Below, piece after piece: positions 23,981 to 31,632 of a DNA stretch of 64,000 bases. Where the stretch lies: NCBI RefSeq assembly GCF_004345605.1, contig NZ_SLVY01000013.1, positions 1 through 64,000 on the forward strand. Direction: 5' to 3'. The first letter of the stretch is position 1. The number at the start of each line of letters is the position of its first letter. The translations under genes and the position numbers were made by a program. This DNA comes from Rhodococcus sp. SMB37. Its GTDB lineage: Bacteria; Actinomycetota; Actinomycetes; Mycobacteriales; Mycobacteriaceae. The notes beneath the pieces were generated by a model that had not been told where the DNA came from, did no database searches, and saw only the letters and a program-made list of their open reading frames with translations.

Positions 23981-25680
23981 GAGTCCGTCCGAAGAAGCAT
24001 CGCGCCGCCCGGAGAGAGCCCGCCGGTCGCGGCCACGGCGACACGTGCACCGGCGACTTGCCGCGGACCGCCTTCGCCGCGCAACTGTGTCACGGCCTCG
24101 TGGATCAGTCCCATGCCGTGAGTGCGCCCGTGGGACAGCTGACCACCGTGCGTGTTGAGGGGGAGGATCCCATCGCGAGCGATGTTCTTGCCGCCCGCGA
24201 GGAAATCCTTCGCTTCGCCGATGCCGCAGAATCCGAGTCCTTCGAGCCACGACAGGCAGTTGAAGCTGAAGCCGTCGTAGAGCTCGGCCACATCGACATC
24301 TTCGGGTTTCATGGATGTGCGCGACCACATGTGGGCAGACGGCCCGAGCGAATGCGGCTCGTGCGTCAGCGTGCTCTGATCCCAGTCCATTCGTTCCATG
24401 ATCTGGGTACCGACGGCCTCGACGAGTACCGGAGTCTTCGGGAGGTCGCGTGCCGCGTCGACGGCCGAGACGATGACGGCGATCGAACCGTCACACGGGA
24501 CGTCACAGTCGTAGAGCCCGAAAGGTGTGGTGATCGGACGGGCCGACATGTAGTCGTCCATCGTCATCGGGTCGCGATAGATCGCGGTCGGGTTCAGCGC
24601 CGCGTTGGCGCGCTGGTTGAGCGCGATCCACCCGAGCGTTTCGCGATCGGTTCCGTAGCGATGGAAATGCCGCTGCGCGTTCTGCGCGAGGGTGTGAGCG
24701 GCGGACGTGGCACCGAACGGCATGAACCAGTTCGGGGTACGCCCACCGGACGGGGGAGCGATCTCCCCGCGCTTCATCAGTTCGCTGTAGGTCGCCTCCC
24801 ACAGCGTGCGGTAACACAGCACATGCCGCGCGGCCCCACTGGCGACCGCGATCATCGCGGCGATCACCGATCCGCCGGGGCCGAACGTCTCGATACCGCC
24901 GTTGTGCCACGTAGGCCGCAAGCCGAGCGCGGCTTCGACCTGCGTGATGCCACCCTCACCGAACCCGCCGACGTTTCCGCCGCCGGGATAGCTGGCGATG
25001 CCGTCGATGTCGTCCATCGTCAGACCCGCATCGGCGACCGCTCGTTCGCACGCATCGATGGTCAGGTCGATGGGTGACCGCATCAGCCGCCGGCCGATGT
25101 CGGACATGCCGATACCGGTGAGCGCGACCTTGTCCTCGTACTTGTCCTGCGTGGCCGGGGGACGCACGTGGAAACGGAACTCGCCCGGCTCGATCTCCTC
25201 CTGGGGGAGGGGCGAGAGTTCGCCCTGCTCCTGTGCCGGACGGAAGAGCGGAAGCCACACGTCCGCGTCCTGTTGGAAGACGACTTCCATGCGCATGCCG
25301 AGTTCGAGCGTCTCGGGGTCGCACTCGACGATGTTGGTCGTGAGCCGGACCCGAGGGTCTTCCTCGATCGCAACCTGTGCGACGACATACGGCGCCGGCA
25401 TACCGGGCACTGCGAAGCGATGGTTGACCGTGAACCCCGCGAGGGTTGCGAAACCCGATACCTCTCGGACACCCATCCGGTGCTCCCGGCAGTACCGGCA
25501 GACCGGTTGCGGCGGATGGATGAGAGCCGAGCACGACTCACATTCCTGGATCCGCAGCACACCGTCGGCGCCGGCTGTCCAGAAGAATCGGTTCTGCGAG
25601 GTGAGTTGAGGTAGGGGACGTCCCGAGGCTTTCGCCGCAGATGTGTCTCCGGTCTGATCGACCACCGCTGTCTCGGCCAC
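23977..25680 (-). CDS. Fusion of DUF35 OB-fold protein and Ltp2-like thiolase-fold aldolase
   Basis: 567 residues in two parts. Residues about 28-155 form a rubredoxin-like zinc ribbon (Cys47, 50, 61, 64) plus OB fold, the DUF35 type. Residues about 182-567 form a thiolase fold. The thiolase nucleophile Cys is missing (that segment reads GGIETFGPGGSVI), and the EVHDxF segment reads AELYDGFSF, with Tyr near 468. Loss of Cys and gain of Tyr are features of Ltp2, which with the DUF35 part of ChsH2 catalyses a retro-aldol cleavage in steroid side-chain loss. Here both are one polypeptide. GTG 25680 follows AAGGAA. Confidence 0.85.
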   Translation of the reverse strand: MAETAVVDQTGDTSAAKASGRPLPQLTSQNRFFWTAGADGVLRIQECESCSALIHPPQPVCRYCREHRMGVREVSGFATLAGFTVNHRFAVPGMPAPYVVAQVAIEEDPRVRLTTNIVECDPETLELGMRMEVVFQQDADVWLPLFRPAQEQGELSPLPQEEIEPGEFRFHVRPPATQDKYEDKVALTGIGMSDIGRRLMRSPIDLTIDACERAVADAGLTMDDIDGIASYPGGGNVGGFGEGGITQVEAALGLRPTWHNGGIETFGPGGSVIAAMIAVASGAARHVLCYRTLWEATYSELMKRGEIAPPSGGRTPNWFMPFGATSAAHTLAQNAQRHFHRYGTDRETLGWIALNQRANAALNPTAIYRDPMTMDDYMSARPITTPFGLYDCDVPCDGSIAVIVSAVDAARDLPKTPVLVEAVGTQIMERMDWDQSTLTHEPHSLGPSAHMWSRTSMKPEDVDVAELYDGFSFNCLSWLEGLGFCGIGEAKDFLAGGKNIARDGILPLNTHGGQLSHGRTHGMGLIHEAVTQLRGEGGPRQVAGARVAVAATGGLSPGGAMLLRTDS

Positions 25681-25708
25681 GTGCGTCGAGTTCCTTACTG
25701 TCTGTGCC

Positions 25709-25744
25709 GGGGGCGCCGCTGCGCGTCGAAGCGGCGGCGCCCCC
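25709..25744 (-). terminator. Strong intra-operon stem-loop
   Basis: GGGGGCGCCGC (25709-25719) pairs with GCGGCGCCCCC (25734-25744) across a 14-base loop, between the P450 stop and the DUF35-thiolase start. No T-run follows on the minus strand, so it is more likely an attenuator or mRNA-stability element than a full terminator. Confidence 0.5.
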
Positions 25745-25768
25745 GGGGTGAAATCGGTTGCTGTGGGA

Positions 25769-27133
25769 TCAGTTACCCATGTTCGCAGAATCCTTCTTCC
25801 GTGTGATCGGATCTGCGAGACGCTGTTCGTCGCAGATCTTCTGCAGCCTCTTCAACGTGTCGTCGAGATTGTCGCCGAGACGCGGTCCGGGGGTGAACGT
25901 TGCCGGCAGATGCCGCATGCCCTGGATCACGCCGATCGTGTCGTAGTGCACGGTGCCCTCGACGTCGACCTTGTAGTCCGGCATGCGATCGAGAACGGCG
26001 AGCAGCATCCGCTTGAACACCATGCGTGCCATGTTGGATCCGACGCACCGGTGAATTCCGAGCCCGAAGCTGAAGTGACGGTTACCCCGTCGCTCGAGAT
26101 CGATGTTGTTCGGGTCGTCGAACAGCTCGGGATCGCGGTTGGCCATGGCCCACGACAACCACAGCCGGTCGCCTTCCTTGAATTCGGTACCGTCGAGTTC
26201 GTAGTCGGAGGCAAAAGTGCGGCCGTCGCCCGGCGCGGGAGTGAAGTAGCGCAGGAACTCCTCGGTTGCGGGATTGAGGAGCGTGTCGCGCTCCTCGCTC
26301 AGACGAGTCCGCTCGTCGGGGTTGAGCCCCAGCCACTCGAGTGAATGAGCGGTGAGGGCGGTCGTCGTGTCGAATCCGCCGCCGATCAGGAGGCTGAGGA
26401 TACCCAGCAGTTCCATGTCGTCGGGCTTCTCGCCGAGGACCTCGACATTTGCGACCGCGTTGATCAGTCCGGGACGGGGATTCTCCCGAATCTCGATCAG
26501 ACTCGTGAGCAGGTCGAGCCCCATGGCGCGGTGCATTTCATTGATGCGCGGGATATCCGGGGAGTCCGGCGGGGTGTAGACCGCGGCGTGGACCGGCTCG
26601 TTGTAGATGACCCACTTCTCGACGGGAATCCCCATCATGGCGAGGGTCAGTACGGCGGGCACGATGTTCGCGAGCTCGTCGACGAAATCGATCTTTCCGC
26701 TTTCGATCTTCTCGTCGATGGCTGCGCGGACGACCTCGTCGACGAAGGGAATCCACCGGTCGACAGCGGCGGGGGACAGATAAGGATTGAGCAGCGCCCG
26801 AAACTCGTGATGCTCGGGGTCGTCCATCTCCAGGATGCCGCCACGCACACCGGATGCGCGTGAGTTCCAGGGAATCGAGATACCCTTGTATCCCTTGCGC
26901 TTACCGTGGATATCGTGGTCGGTGGACACGTCCGGATGGCGTGCGAGGTCGAACACCTGGCTGCTGCCGGCGGCGACCCAGTGGCCGCCATGGGTGTCGG
27001 ACCATGCCATCGGGCACTTCGATTGCATTTCCTGGGTGACGTCGAGGAAGCGATCCCGGTAGTCCGGTGCGTGCCGGTCGAAGTCGAATTTGGGCGTCTT
27101 GCGGGTTGCGTCGGCAACAGGGTCGACACTCAT
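25769..27133 (-). CDS. Cytochrome P450
   Basis: 454 residues, soluble bacterial P450. The heme-Cys loop is FSFGLGIHRCVGSN with Cys363, the ExxR motif is EEFLR (about 291-295), and the I-helix reads LIGGGFDTTTAL with Thr256 for proton delivery. Asp replaces the common Glu of the AGxET motif. The ferredoxin encoded 19 bases upstream is its probable electron donor; no reductase gene is adjacent. It would hydroxylate a hydrophobic substrate of the cluster; the CYP family cannot be assigned by eye. Start is ATG 27133, where the homologous part begins. Confidence 0.93.
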   Translation of the reverse strand: MSVDPVADATRKTPKFDFDRHAPDYRDRFLDVTQEMQSKCPMAWSDTHGGHWVAAGSSQVFDLARHPDVSTDHDIHGKRKGYKGISIPWNSRASGVRGGILEMDDPEHHEFRALLNPYLSPAAVDRWIPFVDEVVRAAIDEKIESGKIDFVDELANIVPAVLTLAMMGIPVEKWVIYNEPVHAAVYTPPDSPDIPRINEMHRAMGLDLLTSLIEIRENPRPGLINAVANVEVLGEKPDDMELLGILSLLIGGGFDTTTALTAHSLEWLGLNPDERTRLSEERDTLLNPATEEFLRYFTPAPGDGRTFASDYELDGTEFKEGDRLWLSWAMANRDPELFDDPNNIDLERRGNRHFSFGLGIHRCVGSNMARMVFKRMLLAVLDRMPDYKVDVEGTVHYDTIGVIQGMRHLPATFTPGPRLGDNLDDTLKRLQKICDEQRLADPITRKKDSANMGN

Positions 27134-27152
27134 GACTGTCCTCTCGGGAATT

Positions 27153-27344
27153 TCAGAGAATGGTGATCGCTTGTTCGGGGCATGAGCGAACTGCCTCGCG
27201 CACGTTCTCCTCGAGGTTTTCTGGGATCTCGGTGTCGATGGCCGTGGCGTGGCCGTCGATGTCACTCAGCTCGAAGACATCCGGTGCTGCCATGGCGCAC
27301 AACGTGTGTCCCTGGCAGCGGTCGGGGTCGACTCGCACCTTCAT
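27153..27344 (-). CDS. 3Fe-4S-type ferredoxin
   Basis: 63 residues. Cys10 and Cys16 in CQGHTLC and Cys54 in SCPEQAI are the three ligands, with His replacing the second cysteine of a normal CxxCxxC motif, typical of 3Fe-4S ferredoxins that serve actinobacterial P450s. ATG 27344 follows GGGAGGAACGCC. The frame continues upstream without a sensible start. Confidence 0.9.
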   Translation of the reverse strand: MKVRVDPDRCQGHTLCAMAAPDVFELSDIDGHATAIDTEIPENLEENVREAVRSCPEQAITIL

Positions 27345-27401
27345 GGCGTTCCTCCCGTTCGAATGGATATTGGTGATGGGCTGTACATTTCGGGGAGTCG
27401 G

Positions 27402-27421
27402 CCCCGGCCCGAGAGCCGGGG
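27402..27421 (-). terminator. Small stem-loop between SDR and ferredoxin genes
   Basis: CCCCGGC (27402-27408) pairs with GCCGGGG (27415-27421), loop of 6, a few bases after the SDR stop on the minus strand. It could partly separate the SDR from the ferredoxin-P450 part of the operon. Confidence 0.4.
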
Positions 27422-27429
27422 CGCGGTCA

Positions 27430-28290
27430 TCAGATGTGGTAGTCGTACCACTTGAGGTAGCCGCCGCCGTCCACACGCATCTGCATGCCGGTGACGTAAC
27501 GGGATTCATCGGAGGCGAGGAAGAGCACCATGTTGCTGCTGTCCTCGGGCTCGATGAACGGAATCCGCATGGCCTGCTGCACGCCGAAGGCCGGTTCTGC
27601 ATCCGCGCGGGTCGGGTGTTCGAGATCCGGACGGAACGACCGGTACATCGGCTCACTCTGCAGCATGTCGGTGTTGCAATTGGTGGGGTGCAGTACGTTC
27701 GCGCGGATACCGGCGGGGGCAAGGTGGGTCGCCAGGTCGTGGATGAACTGCGACAGGGCACGCTTCGAGAACACGTAGGCGGCGCCGCCGAGGTCCTTGC
27801 CCGGCTGGTCGACCTTCGACACATCCATGAGTGCGGCGGTCGAGCCGGTGGCGATGATCGATGCGCCGTCACCGAGGTGCGGCATTGCAGCCTGCACGGC
27901 ATTGATGGTGCCGACCAGGTTGGTGTCGACCACATCGGCCCAGGCCTGTCGCTGCGGCTCACCCTTCATGCCGGCGACACCGGCCTGCGCGACGACGATA
28001 TCGATCTTGCCGAGCTCGTCGATGCCCTGCTGGACCGCTGCGCGCATCTGCGCGGCGTCGCGGACGTCGGCCTTGACCGTCACGATGCGACGGCCTTCCT
28101 TCTCGACCAGACGAGCCGTCTCGTCGAGATCTTCCTGGCTGGCCATCGGGTAGCCGATGGTCGAGAAGTCCTCGCACCGATCGACAGCGATGATGTCGGC
28201 GCCCTCGGATGCGAGCTTGACTGCATGGCTGCGGCCCTGACCCCGCGCCGCGCCGGTGATGAATGCGACCTTGCCTTCTACGCGTCCCAC
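27430..28290 (-). CDS. Mycofactocin-coupled-type SDR oxidoreductase
   Basis: 286 residues. It has the signature of the mycofactocin-coupled SDR group: GKVAFITGAARGQGRSHAV, then EGADIIAVD, a longer insert after strand 2 with YPMASQEDLDETARLVE, and RRIVTVKADVRD. The active site is YVFSK. Members hold NAD tightly and pass electrons to mycofactocin; carveol dehydrogenase is one. Probably GTG 28290 is the start. It opens the minus operon with ferredoxin and P450, so it may oxidise the alcohol made by the P450 (inference). Confidence 0.85.
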   Translation of the reverse strand: MGRVEGKVAFITGAARGQGRSHAVKLASEGADIIAVDRCEDFSTIGYPMASQEDLDETARLVEKEGRRIVTVKADVRDAAQMRAAVQQGIDELGKIDIVVAQAGVAGMKGEPQRQAWADVVDTNLVGTINAVQAAMPHLGDGASIIATGSTAALMDVSKVDQPGKDLGGAAYVFSKRALSQFIHDLATHLAPAGIRANVLHPTNCNTDMLQSEPMYRSFRPDLEHPTRADAEPAFGVQQAMRIPFIEPEDSSNMVLFLASDESRYVTGMQMRVDGGGYLKWYDYHI

Positions 28291-28354
28291 TGTTCGTCCC
28301 TTCGATCGAGTATGTGGTTTTCACAGGCCCGATGATGGGCCGGCAGTGTTCACC

Positions 28355-28397
28355 TACTGCGTATTACGTATTGCGTTTACGTACTGCGGTTTACGTA
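28355..28397. promoter_or_regulatory. Cluster of TACGTA boxes
   Basis: TACGTA occurs at 28365, 28378 and 28392, preceded by TACTGCGTA at 28355. Spacing is 13 and 14 bases. The region is the A+T-rich leader of the minus operon starting at 28290, just past the end of the SDR gene at 28404. Palindromic hexamers at regular spacing suggest a regulator-binding array. Confidence 0.5.
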
Positions 28398-28403
28398 GTG
28401 CTG

Positions 28404-29114
28404 TTAAGTGTTTCGGCCACCGTTGACGCCGAGGATCTGTCCGGTGATGTACCCGGCTTCTTCCGAGATCAGGAACGCACACGCAGCAGCGATGTCTTCG
28501 GGACGGCCGGCCCTGCGGACCGGTGTGCGCTGGATGTGGTCTTCGATGGTGCCGCCGAGCAGGCCCTTGCTCTCGGAGCGGCGGAGCATGGGGGTGTCGA
28601 CGAATCCGGGCGGGACCGCGTTGACGGTGATCCCGTCGGGCCCGTACTCGAGCGCGAGCGACTTCGTGAGCCCGTTGACGGCAGCCTTGGCTGAGACGTA
28701 CGCGGACATGAACTGCTGGCCCGACTGCGCGCTCGACGAGGAGATGTTCACGATGCGCCCCCAGCCGGCTTCGATCATGTCGGGGAGCGCGGACTGGACG
28801 CAGTGGAAAACACCGCCGAGGTTGACGTCGACGACCTTCTGCCAGGTGGCGTAGTCGATGTTCTTGAATCGCTTGTACAACTCGAGGCCGGCACCGTTGA
28901 CGAGGATCGTCACGGGACCGAGTTCTTCGCGGACCTGCGCGAAGGCTGCCGCGACCTGTTGTGGGTCGGAGACGTCGACCTTGTATTCGAGTTCTTCACC
29001 GGACGGGTTCAGATCGAAGACGGCGACCTGATGGCCGTCCTTGCGCAGACGCTCCGCGATGGCTTTACCGATTCCCGAGCTTCCGCCGGTGACGACGGCT
29101 GTTTTCACGCCCAT
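28404..29114 (-). CDS. SDR oxidoreductase (FabG-like)
   Basis: 236 residues, classical SDR. Cofactor motif TGGSSGIG (about 9-16), Asp in AVFDLNP favouring NAD(H), catalytic Ser in NISSSSAQ and YVSAK. VNGGRNT closes the protein. It would act on a beta-hydroxyacyl-CoA or similar alcohol. Its start overlaps the TauD-like stop by about 10 bases, so the two are co-transcribed. Confidence 0.85.
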   Translation of the reverse strand: MGVKTAVVTGGSSGIGKAIAERLRKDGHQVAVFDLNPSGEELEYKVDVSDPQQVAAAFAQVREELGPVTILVNGAGLELYKRFKNIDYATWQKVVDVNLGGVFHCVQSALPDMIEAGWGRIVNISSSSAQSGQQFMSAYVSAKAAVNGLTKSLALEYGPDGITVNAVPPGFVDTPMLRRSESKGLLGGTIEDHIQRTPVRRAGRPEDIAAACAFLISEEAGYITGQILGVNGGRNT

Positions 29115-29914
29115 GCTTCGTCACCCACGATCGTGGTGCGGCGCATGAGGCGCTCGGACGACGGATCGTACGGGAGAGCACGGTGCAGCATGCCCGTGTT
29201 GTCCCAGACGACGAGGTCTCCGACCGACCACTCGTGTGAGTAGACGAACCGCTCCTGCGTGGTCCACGTGAGGAGTTCGTCGAGGAGTTCACGGCTCTCG
29301 TCGGGACGCATGCCCACGATGCGATCGGCCGTTGCGCCGATCACGAGCGACCGGCGGCCGTCGCGGCGATCCCACACGAGCGAGGATTCGTGCTCGGGAA
29401 GCCGGCGCCAACCTGCAACCTGCTCTTCGGTGGGGTCGGGGTACACCAGGCGTTGCGCGGCCTCGAAGCTGTGGACGACCCGCAGGCCTTCGTACCGCTT
29501 CTTCTCATGCTCGGGAAGGTTCTCGTATGCGGCGTAGGTATTGGCGAATTCGGTTCCGCCGCCGACCATCGCGACGTGGCGCGCAGACAGTGTGGTCGCC
29601 TTGGCCGGGACGTCGTTCGTGGTGTCGTCGATGTGCCAGCAGAACGTGCCTTTGAGGTATTCGGCGGTAGGCGTTTTCGCGGGATCGAGTGAGACGGTAA
29701 AGATTTCCTGACCCGGCGCGGGCTGCACCAACTTCCCGAGTCGACGGCTGAAGGCCAGCTGGCCCTCGTCGTCGAGGTTCAGGCCGCGGATGAGCAGCAC
29801 TCCTCGCCATTTGAGTGCCTCGAGCAGCTGCGCCACCACCGAGTCGTCGTCGAGGTTGTCGAGGCCGGTGACTTCCACCCCGAGTGACGGACTGAGTGCT
29901 GTTGTCTCAATCAC
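29105..29914 (-). CDS. TauD/TfdA-family Fe(II)/2-oxoglutarate dioxygenase
   Basis: 269 residues. The iron-binding pair is WHIDD (His-x-Asp), the distal His is in NTGMLHRALP near the C-terminus, and the 2-oxoglutarate-binding Arg is in RRTTIVGD. Enzymes of this family hydroxylate substrates next to a carboxylate, ether or sulfonate group. GTG 29914 is chosen because GGAAGGGAG lies 6 bases upstream; the open frame to 29944 would cut into the operator at 29936. It heads a two-gene operon with the FabG-like SDR. Confidence 0.87.
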   Translation of the reverse strand: MIETTALSPSLGVEVTGLDNLDDDSVVAQLLEALKWRGVLLIRGLNLDDEGQLAFSRRLGKLVQPAPGQEIFTVSLDPAKTPTAEYLKGTFCWHIDDTTNDVPAKATTLSARHVAMVGGGTEFANTYAAYENLPEHEKKRYEGLRVVHSFEAAQRLVYPDPTEEQVAGWRRLPEHESSLVWDRRDGRRSLVIGATADRIVGMRPDESRELLDELLTWTTQERFVYSHEWSVGDLVVWDNTGMLHRALPYDPSSERLMRRTTIVGDEAWA

Positions 29915-29935
29915 AAGAATCTCCCTTCCAGATGC

Positions 29936-29950
29936 GAGAACCATACTCTC
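29936..29950. promoter_or_regulatory. Operator palindrome, GAGAAT family (site C)
   Basis: On the minus strand it reads GAGAGTATGGTTCTC, 11 of 14 positions of GAGAATA-N-TATTCTC with perfect GAGA/TCTC ends. It lies 22 bases upstream of the GTG at 29914 of the TauD-like gene. On the plus strand it is preceded by GATGC, as at site D. Confidence 0.55.
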
Positions 29951-30086
29951 GTTCGATTGAGGGTTGCAAGACCGGATTTGTCCGGGTCCGGCGGGCGTCT
30001 TCCCACCTCAGGTCGGTGGCGCGAATCACGTTCTGGGGTAGGCGTGAGGCGGATGACTTGGTACAGTCGCGTCCAACAGATCTCTG

Positions 30087-30113
30087 ATTCTCAGATGCGA
30101 GAATATTATTTCC
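30087..30113. promoter_or_regulatory. Operator elements, GAGAAT family (site D)
   Basis: GAGAATATTATTTCC (30099-30113) matches 12 of 14 positions. ATTCTC (30087-30092) adds an inverted half-site 6 bases upstream. It is located 20 bases before the ALDH start at 30133 and about 150 bases from site C, so both lie in one 218-base divergent promoter region. No gene is visible in that region. Confidence 0.6.
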
Positions 30114-30132
30114 ACCAGTGTGAGGAGACGGA

Positions 30133-31632
30133 ATGTCACCGCAGGACAACGGGTCGACCGCGGTAGTCGACGGTGCTACATCGACGGGCGTGACGAAACC
30201 CCTGCTCATCGACGGCGAACTGGTCATGCTCGACAAGACCTTCCCGTCCTACAATCCTGCGACCGGTGAGCTGTTCGGCCACGCTCCGGACGCCGGAGTG
30301 GACGAAGCAGAAGCTGCGGTCGCCGCTGCTCGCCGCGCATTCGATACCACCACCTGGGCAACCGACGCCGAGTTCCGTGCCAACTGTCTGGACCAGCTGT
30401 ACCAGGCGCTGCAGGACAACAAGGAAGAGCTGCGCGAGCTGCTGATGGGCGAAGTCGGTGCCACCCGCGTGCTCACTCACGGCAATCAGCTCGAAGCGCC
30501 GATCGAGATCGTCAAATACTACGCCGACCTGCTGCGGACCTACCCGTTGACCGAGGCGCTCGGTGAGATCGAGATCCGCGGACAGCAGCACCGCCGGTGG
30601 ATCGACAAGGAAGCGGCCGGTGTCGTCGCCGCGATCACCGCGTACAACTACCCGGTCCAGCTCGCGATGGCCAAGCTGGCACCCGCACTCGCCGCAGGTT
30701 GCACGGTCGTCCTCAAGGGCGCGCCCGACACCCCGCTCGTCACCAATGCCCTCGGCGAGATCATCAAGGAACACACCGATATCCCCGCGGGCGTAGTCAA
30801 CGTCCTGTCGTCGTCGGGTATCCCCGTCGGCGAGGTCATGACCACGCATCCGGAGGTGGACGTCGTCACGTTCACCGGCTCCACCCCGGTCGGTGCACAG
30901 ATCATGGCGGCTGCCGCGGCCACGATGAAGAAGGTCTTCACCGAGCTCGGCGGCAAGTCCGCGCTGATCGTGCTCGACGACGCAGACCTCGACATGGTCG
31001 CGCAGTTCGCCGCCTTCAGCGTCTGCTCCCATGCCGGCCAGGGTTGCGCGTTGACCACCCGACTTGTCGTGCCGCGCGAGAAGCACGACGAGATCGTGGC
31101 GCGCGTCGCGGGGTTCATGGCCAACGTGCCGTTCGGCGATCCGACGAACCCCAAGATGTACATGGGGCCGCTCATCAGCGCGAAGCAACGCGACAAGGTC
31201 GACGGACTCGTGCAGCGCGCGATCGAGGCCGGCGCCACGCTGGCAACCGGCGGCAAGGCCGTCGAACCCGGCTACTTCTACGAGCCGACGCTTCTCGCCA
31301 ACGTCGACCCGTCGAGCGAGATTGCCCAGGAAGAGGCGTTCGGCCCTGTTCTCGCGGTGATTCCCCACGATGGCGACGACGATGCCGTCCGGATCGCCAA
31401 CGATTCGAAGTACGGACTGTCCGGCGGTGTGCTCACCGCCGACGAGGAGCGCGGCATCGCGATCGGACGTCGCATCCGCACCGGTACCTTCAGCATCAAC
31501 GGCGGCAACTACTTCACCCCCGACATGCCCTTCGGCGGATACAAGCAGTCGGGTATCGGTCGCGAGATGAGTGCGCACGGTCTGGAGGAGTTCCTCGAGA
31601 CCAAGGCCTACGCAGCCGTGGTGAAGGCATGA
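30133..31632 (+). CDS. Aldehyde dehydrogenase
   Basis: 499 residues, full-length ALDH. Catalytic Cys305 in GQGCALTTR, Glu271 in FTELGGKSA and a Tyr-Asn in ITAYNYP in place of the usual PWN. The ATG follows GAGGAGACGGA. Head of the four-gene plus operon with a CoA-transferase and the thiolase/DUF35 pair. An aldehyde made by P450, dioxygenase or retro-aldol chemistry could be its substrate. The downstream start overlaps by 4 bases. Confidence 0.92.
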   Translation: MSPQDNGSTAVVDGATSTGVTKPLLIDGELVMLDKTFPSYNPATGELFGHAPDAGVDEAEAAVAAARRAFDTTTWATDAEFRANCLDQLYQALQDNKEELRELLMGEVGATRVLTHGNQLEAPIEIVKYYADLLRTYPLTEALGEIEIRGQQHRRWIDKEAAGVVAAITAYNYPVQLAMAKLAPALAAGCTVVLKGAPDTPLVTNALGEIIKEHTDIPAGVVNVLSSSGIPVGEVMTTHPEVDVVTFTGSTPVGAQIMAAAAATMKKVFTELGGKSALIVLDDADLDMVAQFAAFSVCSHAGQGCALTTRLVVPREKHDEIVARVAGFMANVPFGDPTNPKMYMGPLISAKQRDKVDGLVQRAIEAGATLATGGKAVEPGYFYEPTLLANVDPSSEIAQEEAFGPVLAVIPHDGDDDAVRIANDSKYGLSGGVLTADEERGIAIGRRIRTGTFSINGGNYFTPDMPFGGYKQSGIGREMSAHGLEEFLETKAYAAVVKA

